Below, piece after piece: positions 9,021 to 16,948 of a DNA stretch of 59,209 nt. Under the pieces are notes generated by a model. It was not told the origin of the DNA, searched no databases, and saw only the letters and a program-made list of their open reading frames with translations. This DNA is from Candidatus Merdivicinus faecavium (GTDB lineage: Bacteria > Bacillota > Clostridia > Oscillospirales > Ruminococcaceae), in the NCBI GenBank assembly GCA_018716285.1, contig DVKD01000044.1, positions 1 through 59,209 on the forward strand, written 5' to 3'. The position numbers were made by a program, and so were the translations under genes. Numbering within the stretch: position 1 is the first letter of the stretch; each line of letters opens with the position of its first letter.

Positions 9021-9054
9021 AAAGCGATCCCGCAGGCCTGCGCACCTGCGGGAT
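9021..9054 (-). terminator. Terminator after the phosphate transporter/ALDH operon
   Basis: A 10-bp stem (9027-9036 with 9045-9054) is followed on the minus strand by CGCTTTTTTG. It lies 5 nt after the aldehyde dehydrogenase stop codon. Confidence 0.85.
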
Positions 9055-9058
9055 TCAT

Positions 9059-10438
9059 TCATCGCATCAGTTTTTTCAGCAGAGAAAGCCGCTCCCCATA
9101 AGGCGGATAGCGGACGGGCAGGTCAATGCGGGGCGACCGTTCAAGGACGGATTTCCAGTGGGTGAAAGTATCGAATCCCGCTTTTCCGTGGCAGGCGCCC
9201 ATTCCCGAGTTGCCGACTCCGCCAAACGGAAGGCGCGGCGAGGTCAGGTGGACGACTGTGTCGTTTAGGCACCCGCCGCCGTAGGAAAGCCGCTGCATCG
9301 CCTTTCTCCCCCACCGGATGCTGCCGGTAAACAGGTAGCAGGCCAGCGGCTTGGGGCGGGCCGAGACAAAGCGCGCAGCCTCCTCAAAATCCGCGACAGC
9401 AATCACCGGCAGGATGGGGCCGAAGATCTCCTCGCGCATCACCGGGCTGTCCGGTCCAGGGGAATCGAGGGCAGTCAGCTCGATCTTGCCGGAATCGGGG
9501 TCGCAAAAGCCGCCGAACAGGAGCTTTTCCCCCTCCATCAGGCCGCGCAGACGTGTAAAGTGTTTTTCGTTTACAATGCGCGGATAGTCCGGATTCGCGG
9601 CGATCCCACCGGGATAGATGCGGTGGAATTCGAGCGCCATCGCGCGGACGAGGGCATCCTTCCCCTCTTTCTGAACGAGAACATAGTCGGGCGCGACGCA
9701 GGTCTGGCCGGCGTTCAGACACTTTCCCCACACGATCCGCCGGGCTGCAAGGCGGATATCGGCGTCCGCCATGACGATGCAGGGGCTCTTCCCGCCCAGT
9801 TCCAGGGTGACCGGGGTGAGGTTCTCGGCAGCCGCAGCGAGGACAATCTTTCCCACCCGCGGACTGCCGGTGAAAAAGATGTGGTCAAAGGGCAGTGAAA
9901 AAAGGACGGTGTTTGCGGGAATATTGCCCATCCGGGCGGCGATATACTCCTGCGGGTAACCTCCCTGCAGCATTTTCGCGAGCACTGCCGACGTGCGCGG
10001 CGCATCGGGCGGCAGGGAGAGGATGGCGCAGCACCCGGCCGCAATGGCGGAGATCAGGGGAGCGAGGGTCAGCTGCACCGGGTAATTCCAGGGCGAGACG
10101 ATGAGGACGCAGCCTTTGGGCTCCGGGTAACGCCAGCCTTTTGACGGAAATTGCAAAATTGGGCCCGGGACCCGTTGGGGGGCGGTCCAGGAACGCAGAC
10201 TGCGCAAGGCGGTGCGAATCTCCCCCTGCAAAAGGCCGATCTCGGTCGCATAGCTTTCAAACGGCGCCTTTCCGAGGTCCTCGCTGAGAGCGGAAAGCAG
10301 CTGCGGCTCCCACTCCTGCAGCAGGGCTGAAAGCCGCTCGAGCTGACGGCGGCGAAAGGAGACGGGGCAGGTTTTTCCCGAAACAAAATAGGCCCGCTGC
10401 CGTGCAAGCAGGCCCTCCAAATCCATTTCAGATGGCAT
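9059..10438 (-). CDS. Aldehyde dehydrogenase family protein
   Basis: At 459 residues it is the length of class-3-like ALDHs without a long N-terminal arm. The general-base Glu is in TLELGGKSP and the catalytic Cys in NAGQTCVAPDY. SPWNYP, FTGSPRVGK and EEIFGPILPV are conserved. The usual cofactor-binding KPSE motif reads LPPD here, so the conserved Lys is missing (see findings). The start is supported by AAAGGAGGAA 4 nt from the ATG. The gene begins 21 nt after the DUF47 gene and is probably the last member of the pit operon, an unusual association. The substrate is unknown. Confidence 0.88.
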   Translation of the reverse strand: MPSEMDLEGLLARQRAYFVSGKTCPVSFRRRQLERLSALLQEWEPQLLSALSEDLGKAPFESYATEIGLLQGEIRTALRSLRSWTAPQRVPGPILQFPSKGWRYPEPKGCVLIVSPWNYPVQLTLAPLISAIAAGCCAILSLPPDAPRTSAVLAKMLQGGYPQEYIAARMGNIPANTVLFSLPFDHIFFTGSPRVGKIVLAAAAENLTPVTLELGGKSPCIVMADADIRLAARRIVWGKCLNAGQTCVAPDYVLVQKEGKDALVRAMALEFHRIYPGGIAANPDYPRIVNEKHFTRLRGLMEGEKLLFGGFCDPDSGKIELTALDSPGPDSPVMREEIFGPILPVIAVADFEEAARFVSARPKPLACYLFTGSIRWGRKAMQRLSYGGGCLNDTVVHLTSPRLPFGGVGNSGMGACHGKAGFDTFTHWKSVLERSPRIDLPVRYPPYGERLSLLKKLMR

Positions 10439-10459
10439 GAAATTCCTCCTTTCGGGAGC

Positions 10460-11080
10460 TCAGGTGTTTTTGAGCAAGATCATTTCGAGGGAATTTGCGA
10501 CCCTCTCGCACAAGTCGCAGCATTTTTCCATCTGTTCCAGCGTGCGGTTCCAGGACATCGTCTCGAGGGCATCCATCCGGGTGGCGTAAAGAGCGCGAAT
10601 TGAATCGCAGTACAGCCGGTCCGCCTCCTCCTCAATCTGATTGACTGCCACGATCCGGTCGTTCAGGGTCGTGGAACGGCGATGGTTCGGCAATTCCTGG
10701 AACATTTCCCTGAGCTGGATGCAGCAGCGCTGAATCAGACCGGCAAAAGCGAGCGCTTCCGGGCGGATCATCTGGATGTGGAACATGAAGATGCGCATAA
10801 GGACATCCTCGATCGCATCGGTTATATCGTCGATCTCCTGGGCGAGAAGGATGATATCTTCCCGCGCAAGGGGCGGCAGGAACTCCCGCGCAAGGCGGTT
10901 CATCATCTCGTGCTTGGACTGGTCTGCAATATGTTCGATCTGATGAAGGCTCACCATCATTTCCCCCAGACGGTCCGGGTCAAAAGTCTGAAGCGAGACG
11001 CACAGAAGCTCGGCGGACTGGCAGGCATAGTCGGCGGCCTGGATGAACTCTTCAAAATACTGGTAGCTTTTGGACATCAT
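10460..11080 (-). CDS. DUF47/PhoU-like accessory protein of the PiT transporter
   Basis: All-helical, 206-residue cytosolic protein. It shows typical DUF47 segments such as LHQIEHIADQSKHEMMNRLA and EDIILLAQEIDDITDAIEDVL, with acidic residues that bind metal clusters in PhoU-like proteins. DUF47 proteins regularly pair with PiT permeases and are thought to modulate phosphate uptake. The ATG at 11078-11080 is preferred because AAAGGGGA sits about 7 nt upstream; a TTG just before and an ATG just after are alternatives. It starts 16 nt after the pit stop codon. Confidence 0.88.
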   Translation of the reverse strand: MMSKSYQYFEEFIQAADYACQSAELLCVSLQTFDPDRLGEMMVSLHQIEHIADQSKHEMMNRLAREFLPPLAREDIILLAQEIDDITDAIEDVLMRIFMFHIQMIRPEALAFAGLIQRCCIQLREMFQELPNHRRSTTLNDRIVAVNQIEEEADRLYCDSIRALYATRMDALETMSWNRTLEQMEKCCDLCERVANSLEMILLKNT

Positions 11081-11096
11081 CAAGCGTCCCCTTTCT

Positions 11097-12146
11097 CTAA
11101 ATCATGCGGAAAACCAGCGCCAGCACAAAACCGACAAGTCCGCATCCCGGGAAGGTCAGCAGCCACGCAGAAAGGATCCGCAGGACCACCCGCCAGTTGA
11201 GCGCCAGCACGCCGCGCGAGAGTCCCGCCCCCATAATCGCGGCCGTTTTGGTGTGGGTGGTGCTGACCGGGTATCCCGCCAGCGTGGAAAATAAGAGGCT
11301 CAGCGCAGCAGCCGTATCTGCCGCAAAGCCGTGGTACGGCTCCATCCGCGCCAGCTGAAAGCCGAGCGAACGGACAATGCGCCAGCCGCCGAAAGAGGTC
11401 CCCGCTGCGATCACGAGCGAGGTCAGGATGATGAGCCAGACCGGCAGAGTTGCCCGCTCCGGCGGCACGGTTCCCTGGGAGAGAAAAACGGCAAGCATAA
11501 CGGCTCCCATATACTTCTGACCGTCCTGCGCGCCGTGCAGAAAAGCGATCGCCGCGCTGCCGCAGATCTGAGCTCCCCGGAAAAACGAAGCGCTCGCCAG
11601 CCGGTCTACCCGTCGGCAGCAGATCTCTGTCACTCTGGCGATCAGGTAGCTGCCCCCAAAGCCGACGGCAACCGACAGCAGCATTCCAGCGAGCAGCCGC
11701 CCCCACTCTCCCCCGCTGACTGCCGTGAAATTGCCCTCCAGGGCGACGGCGGCGCCGGTTATGCCGGAAAAAAGGGCGTGGCTTTTGCTGACAGGCAGCC
11801 CAATCAAGCCTGCGGCTGCCGGCCAAAGGACAGCAGCCGTCATTCCGGCTGCCAGCGCGGAGAGCGTTTCCGCAGTATTGCCGCCAAAATCTGCGATCCG
11901 GATGACGCTCATGGCGATGGTGCTGCTGACAAAACTCATGGCCAGCACACCGAAAAAATTCATGACGACCGCCAGGCCGAGCGCCTGTTTTGGAGATAAC
12001 GCCCGGGTCGCGGGGCAGCTTGCGACCGCATTGGGCGCGTCGGTCCAGCCGTTGACAAACATCGCTGCCACAACGGCCAGAACAGCTGCGGCAAGGGCGG
12101 GCGACCCGCGCAGCAGATTCCAGAAATCAATCAATGAATGCGCCAT
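11097..12146 (-). CDS. pit: PiT-family inorganic phosphate transporter
   Basis: The 349-residue permease has about ten membrane segments and probably performs cation-driven uptake of metal-phosphate. The duplicated PiT signatures are present in variant form: FVNGWTDAPNAVAS near the N-terminus, LHGAQDGQKYMG centrally, and GFAADTAAA with GYPVSTTHTKTA in the second repeat. The usual GANDVANA appears as GWTDAPNA, as in several clostridial members. The ATG has GGGGAGGAATT upstream. It is the first gene of the pit-DUF47-ALDH operon. Confidence 0.92.
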   Translation of the reverse strand: MAHSLIDFWNLLRGSPALAAAVLAVVAAMFVNGWTDAPNAVASCPATRALSPKQALGLAVVMNFFGVLAMSFVSSTIAMSVIRIADFGGNTAETLSALAAGMTAAVLWPAAAGLIGLPVSKSHALFSGITGAAVALEGNFTAVSGGEWGRLLAGMLLSVAVGFGGSYLIARVTEICCRRVDRLASASFFRGAQICGSAAIAFLHGAQDGQKYMGAVMLAVFLSQGTVPPERATLPVWLIILTSLVIAAGTSFGGWRIVRSLGFQLARMEPYHGFAADTAAALSLLFSTLAGYPVSTTHTKTAAIMGAGLSRGVLALNWRVVLRILSAWLLTFPGCGLVGFVLALVFRMI

Positions 12147-12179
12147 AATTCCTCCCCTGGATCAGGTGACTTCTCTCTT

Positions 12180-12208
12180 ATGGTAACACATTTTTGCCGC
12201 CGGGACAA
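12180..12208 (-). promoter_or_regulatory. Probable promoter of the pit operon
   Basis: TTGTCC (12203-12208) and TACCAT (12180-12185) are spaced by 17 nt on the minus strand. The -10 is imperfect. No clear PhoP box was seen. Confidence 0.5.
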
Positions 12209-12247
12209 GGAATTTCTTATAATTTACGGAATTTTTACAGAGATACC

Positions 12248-12277
12248 TTGCCAATCCGGGCAGGACTGGTGTATAAT
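12248..12277 (+). promoter_or_regulatory. Promoter of the DUF368 gene
   Basis: TTGCCA (12248-12253) and TATAAT (12272-12277) are spaced by 18 nt. A second possible pair (TTGCCG 12194-12199, TATAAT 12218-12223) lies upstream on the same strand. Confidence 0.75.
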
Positions 12278-12330
12278 TAGAAATTAACGGCGTTCTATGG
12301 CCGCATTATTCATGCAGAAAGGGATTGCTC

Positions 12331-13152
12331 ATGAAGAAACATCTGATAAATTGCTCCAAAGGCCTGCTGATCGGCGCCTCCATGCTGATTCCGGGCGTCA
12401 GCGGCGGTACAATGGCAATCATTTTGAATGTATATGACAAACTTCTCGGCGCGGTCAGCCACTTTTTTAAGAATCCGAAAAAGAACACCATCTTTCTCGG
12501 GACGTTTGCGGCCGGCGGACTGCTCGGAGTTTTTCTTTTTTCCGGAGTGATTCTGCAGCTGACGGAGCGGTTCCGGTTTCCGATGCTTTCCCTGTTTCTG
12601 GGAGCGATTTTGGGCGGATTGCCGGCGCTGGTCGTAAAGGCCCGGGCAAATGGCTCCTTCCGCCCGCAGCAGCTCATCTATGTCCTGCTTGGGATTGCCG
12701 TTGTGGCGCTCATGAGCCTGCGGCCGGACAACCTGTTCGCGGTAGATCCGTCGAACCTTCCGGTTTATCTCATCACCCTCCTGTTCGCGGGAGTTCTCTG
12801 CGCGGTCGCGCTCATCCTGCCTGGCATCAGCATCTCCTATATGCTGCTCATCTTTGATCTTTACGAACCCACCATGACGGCGATCTCGGAGCTGAACCTC
12901 GCCTTCCTTGTGCCGATCGGGATCGGTATGCTGGGCGGCACCCTGCTGATGATAAAAATTTTGGAAAAGGCGATGGTTTCCTACCCGCAGATCTCCTACC
13001 CTGTCATCATCGGCTTCCTGCTCGGCTCGCTGCCGGAGGTCTTCCCCGGCATTCCGTCGGGAATCGACTGGCTGCTCTGCCCCCTCATGCTGGCCGCAGG
13101 ATTTTTCGCGATTCTTTTCCTCTCGCGGCTGTCTGGGGAGAGCGCGGACTAG
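12331..13152 (+). CDS. DUF368 (PopT-type) undecaprenyl-phosphate translocase candidate
   Basis: The 273-residue polytopic membrane protein has about 8-9 hydrophobic segments and the DUF368 hallmark GASMLIPGVSGGTMAI near residue 16. A second related LILPGISISYML segment suggests an internal repeat. DUF368 proteins (PopT) were recently shown in other bacteria to recycle the C55 lipid carrier across the membrane for wall synthesis; the role here is by family. The ATG at 12331 is preferred over an in-frame TTG six bases earlier because AAAGGGA is well spaced from it. The gene is monocistronic with promoter and terminator of its own. Confidence 0.85.
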   Translation: MKKHLINCSKGLLIGASMLIPGVSGGTMAIILNVYDKLLGAVSHFFKNPKKNTIFLGTFAAGGLLGVFLFSGVILQLTERFRFPMLSLFLGAILGGLPALVVKARANGSFRPQQLIYVLLGIAVVALMSLRPDNLFAVDPSNLPVYLITLLFAGVLCAVALILPGISISYMLLIFDLYEPTMTAISELNLAFLVPIGIGMLGGTLLMIKILEKAMVSYPQISYPVIIGFLLGSLPEVFPGIPSGIDWLLCPLMLAAGFFAILFLSRLSGESAD

Positions 13153-13170
13153 TCTGTTTCGACTGTAAAG

Positions 13171-13215
13171 CAAAAAGGCTTCACTCTCTTTTTTCGGAGA
13201 GTGAAGCCTTTTTTG
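13171..13215. terminator. Bidirectional terminator
   Basis: A perfect 14-bp stem (13175-13188 with 13197-13210) is flanked by AAAAA on one side and TTTTTT on the other. It serves the DUF368 gene and the convergent MltG gene. Confidence 0.92.
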
Positions 13216-13236
13216 AATCGTTAACCCTGGCTATTG

Positions 13237-14505
13237 TTAGTCCTGGCTGCTCAAAGCCGCGTTGACGCTATTTGCGGTCTCAACGTTTGCCAGATGTTCC
13301 GCGTAGGTATCTGCAAAATAGAAGGTCCCGTTCTTATCGGTGCAGAAGAAGGTTGCGCTGCAGCTCTCATCCGGCTGGACAGCTGCCCAAAGGGCGTCCA
13401 TCCCCGGGTTGCAGATCGGTCCCGCAGGGAGCCCGTTTGTCTGATACGTGTCATAGGAAGCCGGATCTACAGCGGTATTGCCGAGCTGGCGATTCGGGAG
13501 GATGACGTTATTTGCGTACTCCTTGGTCGGATTGGACTGAAGCTTCGGGTAAACGCCCGGGTTTTCCAGCCGGTTCCAGAATACCGCCGAAACCTTGGCC
13601 ATGTCGGCCGGGCTTGCCGCCTCCTCCTGGATCACAGAAGCGAGGGTGACAGCCTCCACAAGGGTCAGCCCTTTTGCCTCGGCCGCAGCCTTCCACTCGT
13701 CGGTCAGCTTTGCGTCGCAGTTGATGAGCAGCCTGCGGATGACGGTCTGCGGATCCTCATAACGGTAGAACTCGTAGGTATCGGGGAACAGGCAGCCCTC
13801 ATATTCATAAAAAAGGGCGGCGTTGTCCTTCCAGCCGTCAAAGGTCTCCGAGGTGGTCTGGTAGGCGTTGATGGCGCGGAGAAAATCCTCCTGGCGGCAG
13901 ACCCCGTTCTGCTCGAGGATCACGGCGATCTCAGCCGCATTTTTCCCTTCGGGGATGGTGACCCGGACGGTGGTGCCGTCCTTGACCGGATCGACGAGAG
14001 CTGCGGCAGAACCGTCGCCGTTATAGGCGGCTTTGGCATAGCCGGGCACGCCGGTGCCGGTCATCGCGCCGCTGTCGTCAAACGAATAGCGGACGCCGTC
14101 GATCTGGAGGATTCCGGTCTGCATGACGCCGTTTTGGTCGCAGAAGTACCAGCTGTTTCCCACTTTGACCCAGCCAGTCTGCATAACGCCGCTTGTATTG
14201 CAGTAGTACCAGCAGTTGTTATGGCAGACCCAGCCGGTCTTCATCGCACCGCTCGCGTCGCAGTAATACCAGCAGCCATTGTCATGGATCCAGCCGGTTC
14301 TCATCATACCCTGCCCGTCAAAGCAGTACCAGCAGCCGTCGACCATCTGCCAGCCGCTGCGGCAGTATTCGCCGTTTTCGCCATGCCGGTATTGCCAGCC
14401 ATTGCCGGAATGATGCCATCCTGCCGAAACGGGCATACCCGCCGCGCCGGCCGTGAGAAAAGCCGCGAGCAAAGCAGCTGCAAGGCGTTTCGTTCTATTC
14501 TTCAC
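13237..14505 (-). CDS. mltG: Secreted MltG-like lytic transglycosylase with cell-wall-binding repeats
   Basis: The 422-residue protein starts with a cleavable signal peptide (about 1-28). Residues about 29-150 form five to six aromatic cell-wall-binding repeats of the GW...WYY...D..G.M.TGW type. A YceG/MltG domain occupies about 165-415. MltG markers are TIPEGKNAAEIA, EGCLFPDTYEFY, the catalytic region LASVIQEEA with the conserved Glu, FWNRL, TNGLPAGPICNPG and the C-terminal TYAEHLAN. MltG normally cuts nascent glycan strands and is anchored by one N-terminal helix; here that anchor is replaced by a signal peptide and repeats. The repeats carry Cys where Leu is usual. Its start overlaps the upstream small gene by 4 nt. 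Confidence 0.88.
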   Translation of the reverse strand: MKNRTKRLAAALLAAFLTAGAAGMPVSAGWHHSGNGWQYRHGENGEYCRSGWQMVDGCWYCFDGQGMMRTGWIHDNGCWYYCDASGAMKTGWVCHNNCWYYCNTSGVMQTGWVKVGNSWYFCDQNGVMQTGILQIDGVRYSFDDSGAMTGTGVPGYAKAAYNGDGSAAALVDPVKDGTTVRVTIPEGKNAAEIAVILEQNGVCRQEDFLRAINAYQTTSETFDGWKDNAALFYEYEGCLFPDTYEFYRYEDPQTVIRRLLINCDAKLTDEWKAAAEAKGLTLVEAVTLASVIQEEAASPADMAKVSAVFWNRLENPGVYPKLQSNPTKEYANNVILPNRQLGNTAVDPASYDTYQTNGLPAGPICNPGMDALWAAVQPDESCSATFFCTDKNGTFYFADTYAEHLANVETANSVNAALSSQD

Positions 14506-14759
14506 GTCTCATCCTCTCCTTTTTCTTTTTCCATAAAATTTTCCAGCCATTCGACTGCGGCGCTGAGGCCCTGTTTCGTCAGGGGAAAGTTCTCCCGCCG
14601 GATCTCCGCTTCCGGAGTGGCGCCCATCGCATAGGGGCCAAACCAGGCGGATGCCGTCAGGGCCTCCCCCGCTGCCTCAATGCGGTAGCGAAACCGGCCG
14701 CTGCTCCCGCTGAAGGGGTTGCCGGACCGGAAATAGTGGAAATCTGGAATATCCTGCAT
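14502..14759 (-). CDS. Small conserved-looking protein of unknown function
   Basis: The 85-residue soluble protein was not recognised. It has an aromatic- and glycine-rich N-terminal half (FHYFRSGNPFSGSSGRFRYRI), a WFGPYAMG segment, and an amphipathic C-terminal helix ending in Lys/Glu. The ATGA overlap with the MltG start implies translational coupling, so the two are probably made together. The reading frame is supported by coupling and codon use rather than homology. Confidence 0.6.
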   Translation of the reverse strand: MQDIPDFHYFRSGNPFSGSSGRFRYRIEAAGEALTASAWFGPYAMGATPEAEIRRENFPLTKQGLSAAVEWLENFMEKEKGEDET

Positions 14760-14840
14760 AATAGCCTCCCGGTTCTGTGATGGATGTACAACACAGCTTC
14801 ATTATAGCACCCGCCGCAGGATTTTGCAAGCTACTCAAAA

Positions 14841-14882
14841 CAAATTCCCCGCGCAGCCGGCTGCATGGGCTGCGCGGGGAGG
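14841..14882 (-). terminator. Terminator of the V-ATPase operon
   Basis: A GC-rich stem of about 13 bp (14845-14858 with 14868-14880) is followed on the minus strand by AATTTGTTTTG. It lies just after the subunit D stop codon. Confidence 0.85.
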
Positions 14883-14890
14883 ATGAGCGG

Positions 14891-15523
14891 TTAAACCGCC
14901 TCGCCGTCCTTGTCTCCGGCGGTGATCCGGCGGATGACCTTGAGGCGGGAGAATTCTTCCCGCTCCTTTTCTTCAAGGGCGTTGGAGATAAAGTGGATGT
15001 TCTCCTCAAACCCGGGGATAATGATATTTTTGAGCGCATTGGCGCGGCACTGGGTCTTTTTGATGGAAACCGCCAGCCGGTAAATGCTGTTTTCCACCTC
15101 GGCGAGGACAACGGTCAGCTCCTTGCACTTGGCAAAGCAGACAAACGCCTGGTCAAGCTGGGAGTTGGTGTTCTGGAGACCGTAATGGGACTCCTCCTCG
15201 TGGGGCTCGATGGTGATATGGGGCAGCTCGACCCCCATGACGCTGCGGTAAGTGATCTGGATTCCCGTCTCGATGGGGGTGGTCTCCGCCGCTTCGCTGC
15301 AGATGCCGAGGCTGACGTTGGCCCACTGCAGCGCCCGGTAGGCCCGGCGGTAGGTCTCGTCGATCTGGTCGCGGACCATCTGGGCGGTGTCGATGAGAGT
15401 CATCATCTCCCGGATGAGGATGTTCCGCTTGCGGTCCATCAGGTCATAGCCGAGCGTGGCCAGCGAAAGGGATTTTTTGATGTTCAGAAGGTTTCCTTTG
15501 GTCGGAAACACCTGATTTGCCAT
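14891..15523 (-). CDS. ntpD: V-type ATPase subunit D (central rotor stalk)
   Basis: At 210 residues, subunit D has the usual length. It is nearly all helical, starting with the conserved pattern FPTKGNLLNIKKSLSLATLGYDLMDRKRNIL. It forms the coiled-coil shaft inside the A3B3 head that couples ATP turnover to ring rotation. It is the last gene of the nine-gene operon, 21 nt after subunit B. Confidence 0.95.
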   Translation of the reverse strand: MANQVFPTKGNLLNIKKSLSLATLGYDLMDRKRNILIREMMTLIDTAQMVRDQIDETYRRAYRALQWANVSLGICSEAAETTPIETGIQITYRSVMGVELPHITIEPHEEESHYGLQNTNSQLDQAFVCFAKCKELTVVLAEVENSIYRLAVSIKKTQCRANALKNIIIPGFEENIHFISNALEEKEREEFSRLKVIRRITAGDKDGEAV

Positions 15524-15544
15524 AGCAGGTCCTCCTCTCCGGGG

Positions 15545-16948
15545 TTATCCCTGGCTGCGGAAGCGCTCCGCACGCTGCGGGTCGTAGTAGCGGTCGATGA
15601 GCTTGCTGTCGAGACGGTCGAGCTCTTCCCGCTTGAGCATGGACAGAAGATCCCAGCCGAGGTCGAGGGTCTCCTCGATGGTGCGGTTGTCGTCGAAGCC
15701 CTGGTTTAAGAAGTACTGCTCAAACATCCGGCCGAATTCAATGTAGGCCTTATCCGCCTCGGAGAGCTCCTCTTCGCCGATGACAGAGGCGAGGGCGCGG
15801 GCGTCCTGCACCTTGGCGTAGGAGGAGAAGAGCTGGTTTGCGACGTCGGGATGGTCGGCGCGGGTATAGCCTTCGCCGATGCCGTCCTTCATCAGACGGG
15901 AGAGGCTCGGGAGGACCGAAACCGGCGGATAGACGCCGGACTGGTCGAGGGCGCGGTCGAGGACGATCTGGCCCTCGGTGATATAACCGGTCAGGTCGGG
16001 GACCGGGTGGGTGATGTCGTCGTTGGGCATGGTCAGGATCGGGATCTGGGTGACCGAACCGCCCACTCCTTTGACGATGCCGGCGCGCTCATAGATGGAC
16101 GCGAGGTCGGAGTAGAGGTAGCCGGGGTAGCCCTTTCGGCCGGGGATCTCCCCTTTGGAGGAGGAGAATTCGCGCAGCGCCTCGGCGTAGGAGGTCATAT
16201 CGGTCAGGATGACCAGGATGTGCATGTTGAGCTCATAAGCGAGATACTCTGCCGCGGTGAGGGCGCAGCGGGGGGTCAGAATGCGCTCGATGATGGGATC
16301 GCTCGAGAGGTTTAAGAACATGACCACCCGCTCGAGAACGCCGGATTCCTCAAACTGCCGCTTGAAATAGTCGGCGACGTCGTTTTTGACGCCCATTGCG
16401 GCGAAGACGACGGCGAATTTCTCGCCTTTGTCCTCACTGACCCGGGCCTGCTTGACGATCTGGGCGGCAAGCTTGTTGTGGTTCATGCCGGATCCGGAGA
16501 AAATGGGCAGCTTCTGGCCGCGGATGAGGGTCATCAGCGCGTCGATGGAGGAAATGCCGGTGCGGATATAGTTTAAGGGATATTCGCGGGAAACCGGGTT
16601 TAACGGATGCCCGTTGACATCCTCCCGCTTGTCGGCAAAGACCGGCCCGAGGCCGTCGATCGGCGTACCCGCGCCGTTAAAGATGCGCCCGAGCAGTTCG
16701 GGGGACAGAGGCAGCTCCATCGGGTGGCCGCGGAAGCTTGTGCGGGTGTTGCCGAGCGAGAGGGCGCTCGTCCCTTCAAAGACCTGGAGGACGACCCGCT
16801 CGCCGTCGATCTGTACGATGCGGCCGGTGCGCCGGGTCCCGTTATCGAGGACAAGCTCGGCCATCTCGTCGTAGCCGACGTCTTTGACGCCGTCGAGGAC
16901 GACGAGGGGGCCGTTGATTTCCTTGAGACCTAAAATCTGTACGCTCAT
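15545..16948 (-). CDS. ntpB: V-type ATPase subunit B (non-catalytic head subunit)
   Basis: The 467-residue chain is the normal length. It lacks a canonical Walker A, having [13 protein letters not shown] instead, as expected of the non-catalytic B subunit. The alternating nucleotide interface is marked by [32 protein letters not shown] and [19 protein letters not shown]. Its start directly abuts the stop codon of subunit A. Confidence 0.97.
   Translation of the reverse strand: MSVQILGLKEINGPLVVLDGVKDVGYDEMAELVLDNGTRRTGRIVQIDGERVVLQVFEGTSALSLGNTRTSFRGHPMELPLSPELLGRIFNGAGTPIDGLGPVFADKREDVNGHPLNPVSREYPLNYIRTGISSIDALMTLIRGQKLPIFSGSGMNHNKLAAQIVKQARVSEDKGEKFAVVFAAMGVKNDVADYFKRQFEESGVLERVVMFLNLSSDPIIERILTPRCALTAAEYLAYELNMHILVILTDMTSYAEALREFSSSKGEIPGRKGYPGYLYSDLASIYERAGIVKGVGGSVTQIPILTMPNDDITHPVPDLTGYITEGQIVLDRALDQSGVYPPVSVLPSLSRLMKDGIGEGYTRADHPDVANQLFSSYAKVQDARALASVIGEEELSEADKAYIEFGRMFEQYFLNQGFDDNRTIEETLDLGWDLLSMLKREELDRLDSKLIDRYYDPQRAERFRSQG

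Noticed and set aside
14502-14759. Frameshift continuation of MltG
   Set aside because: The two frames overlap by ATGA with independent starts, and the small product shows no MltG or repeat sequence.
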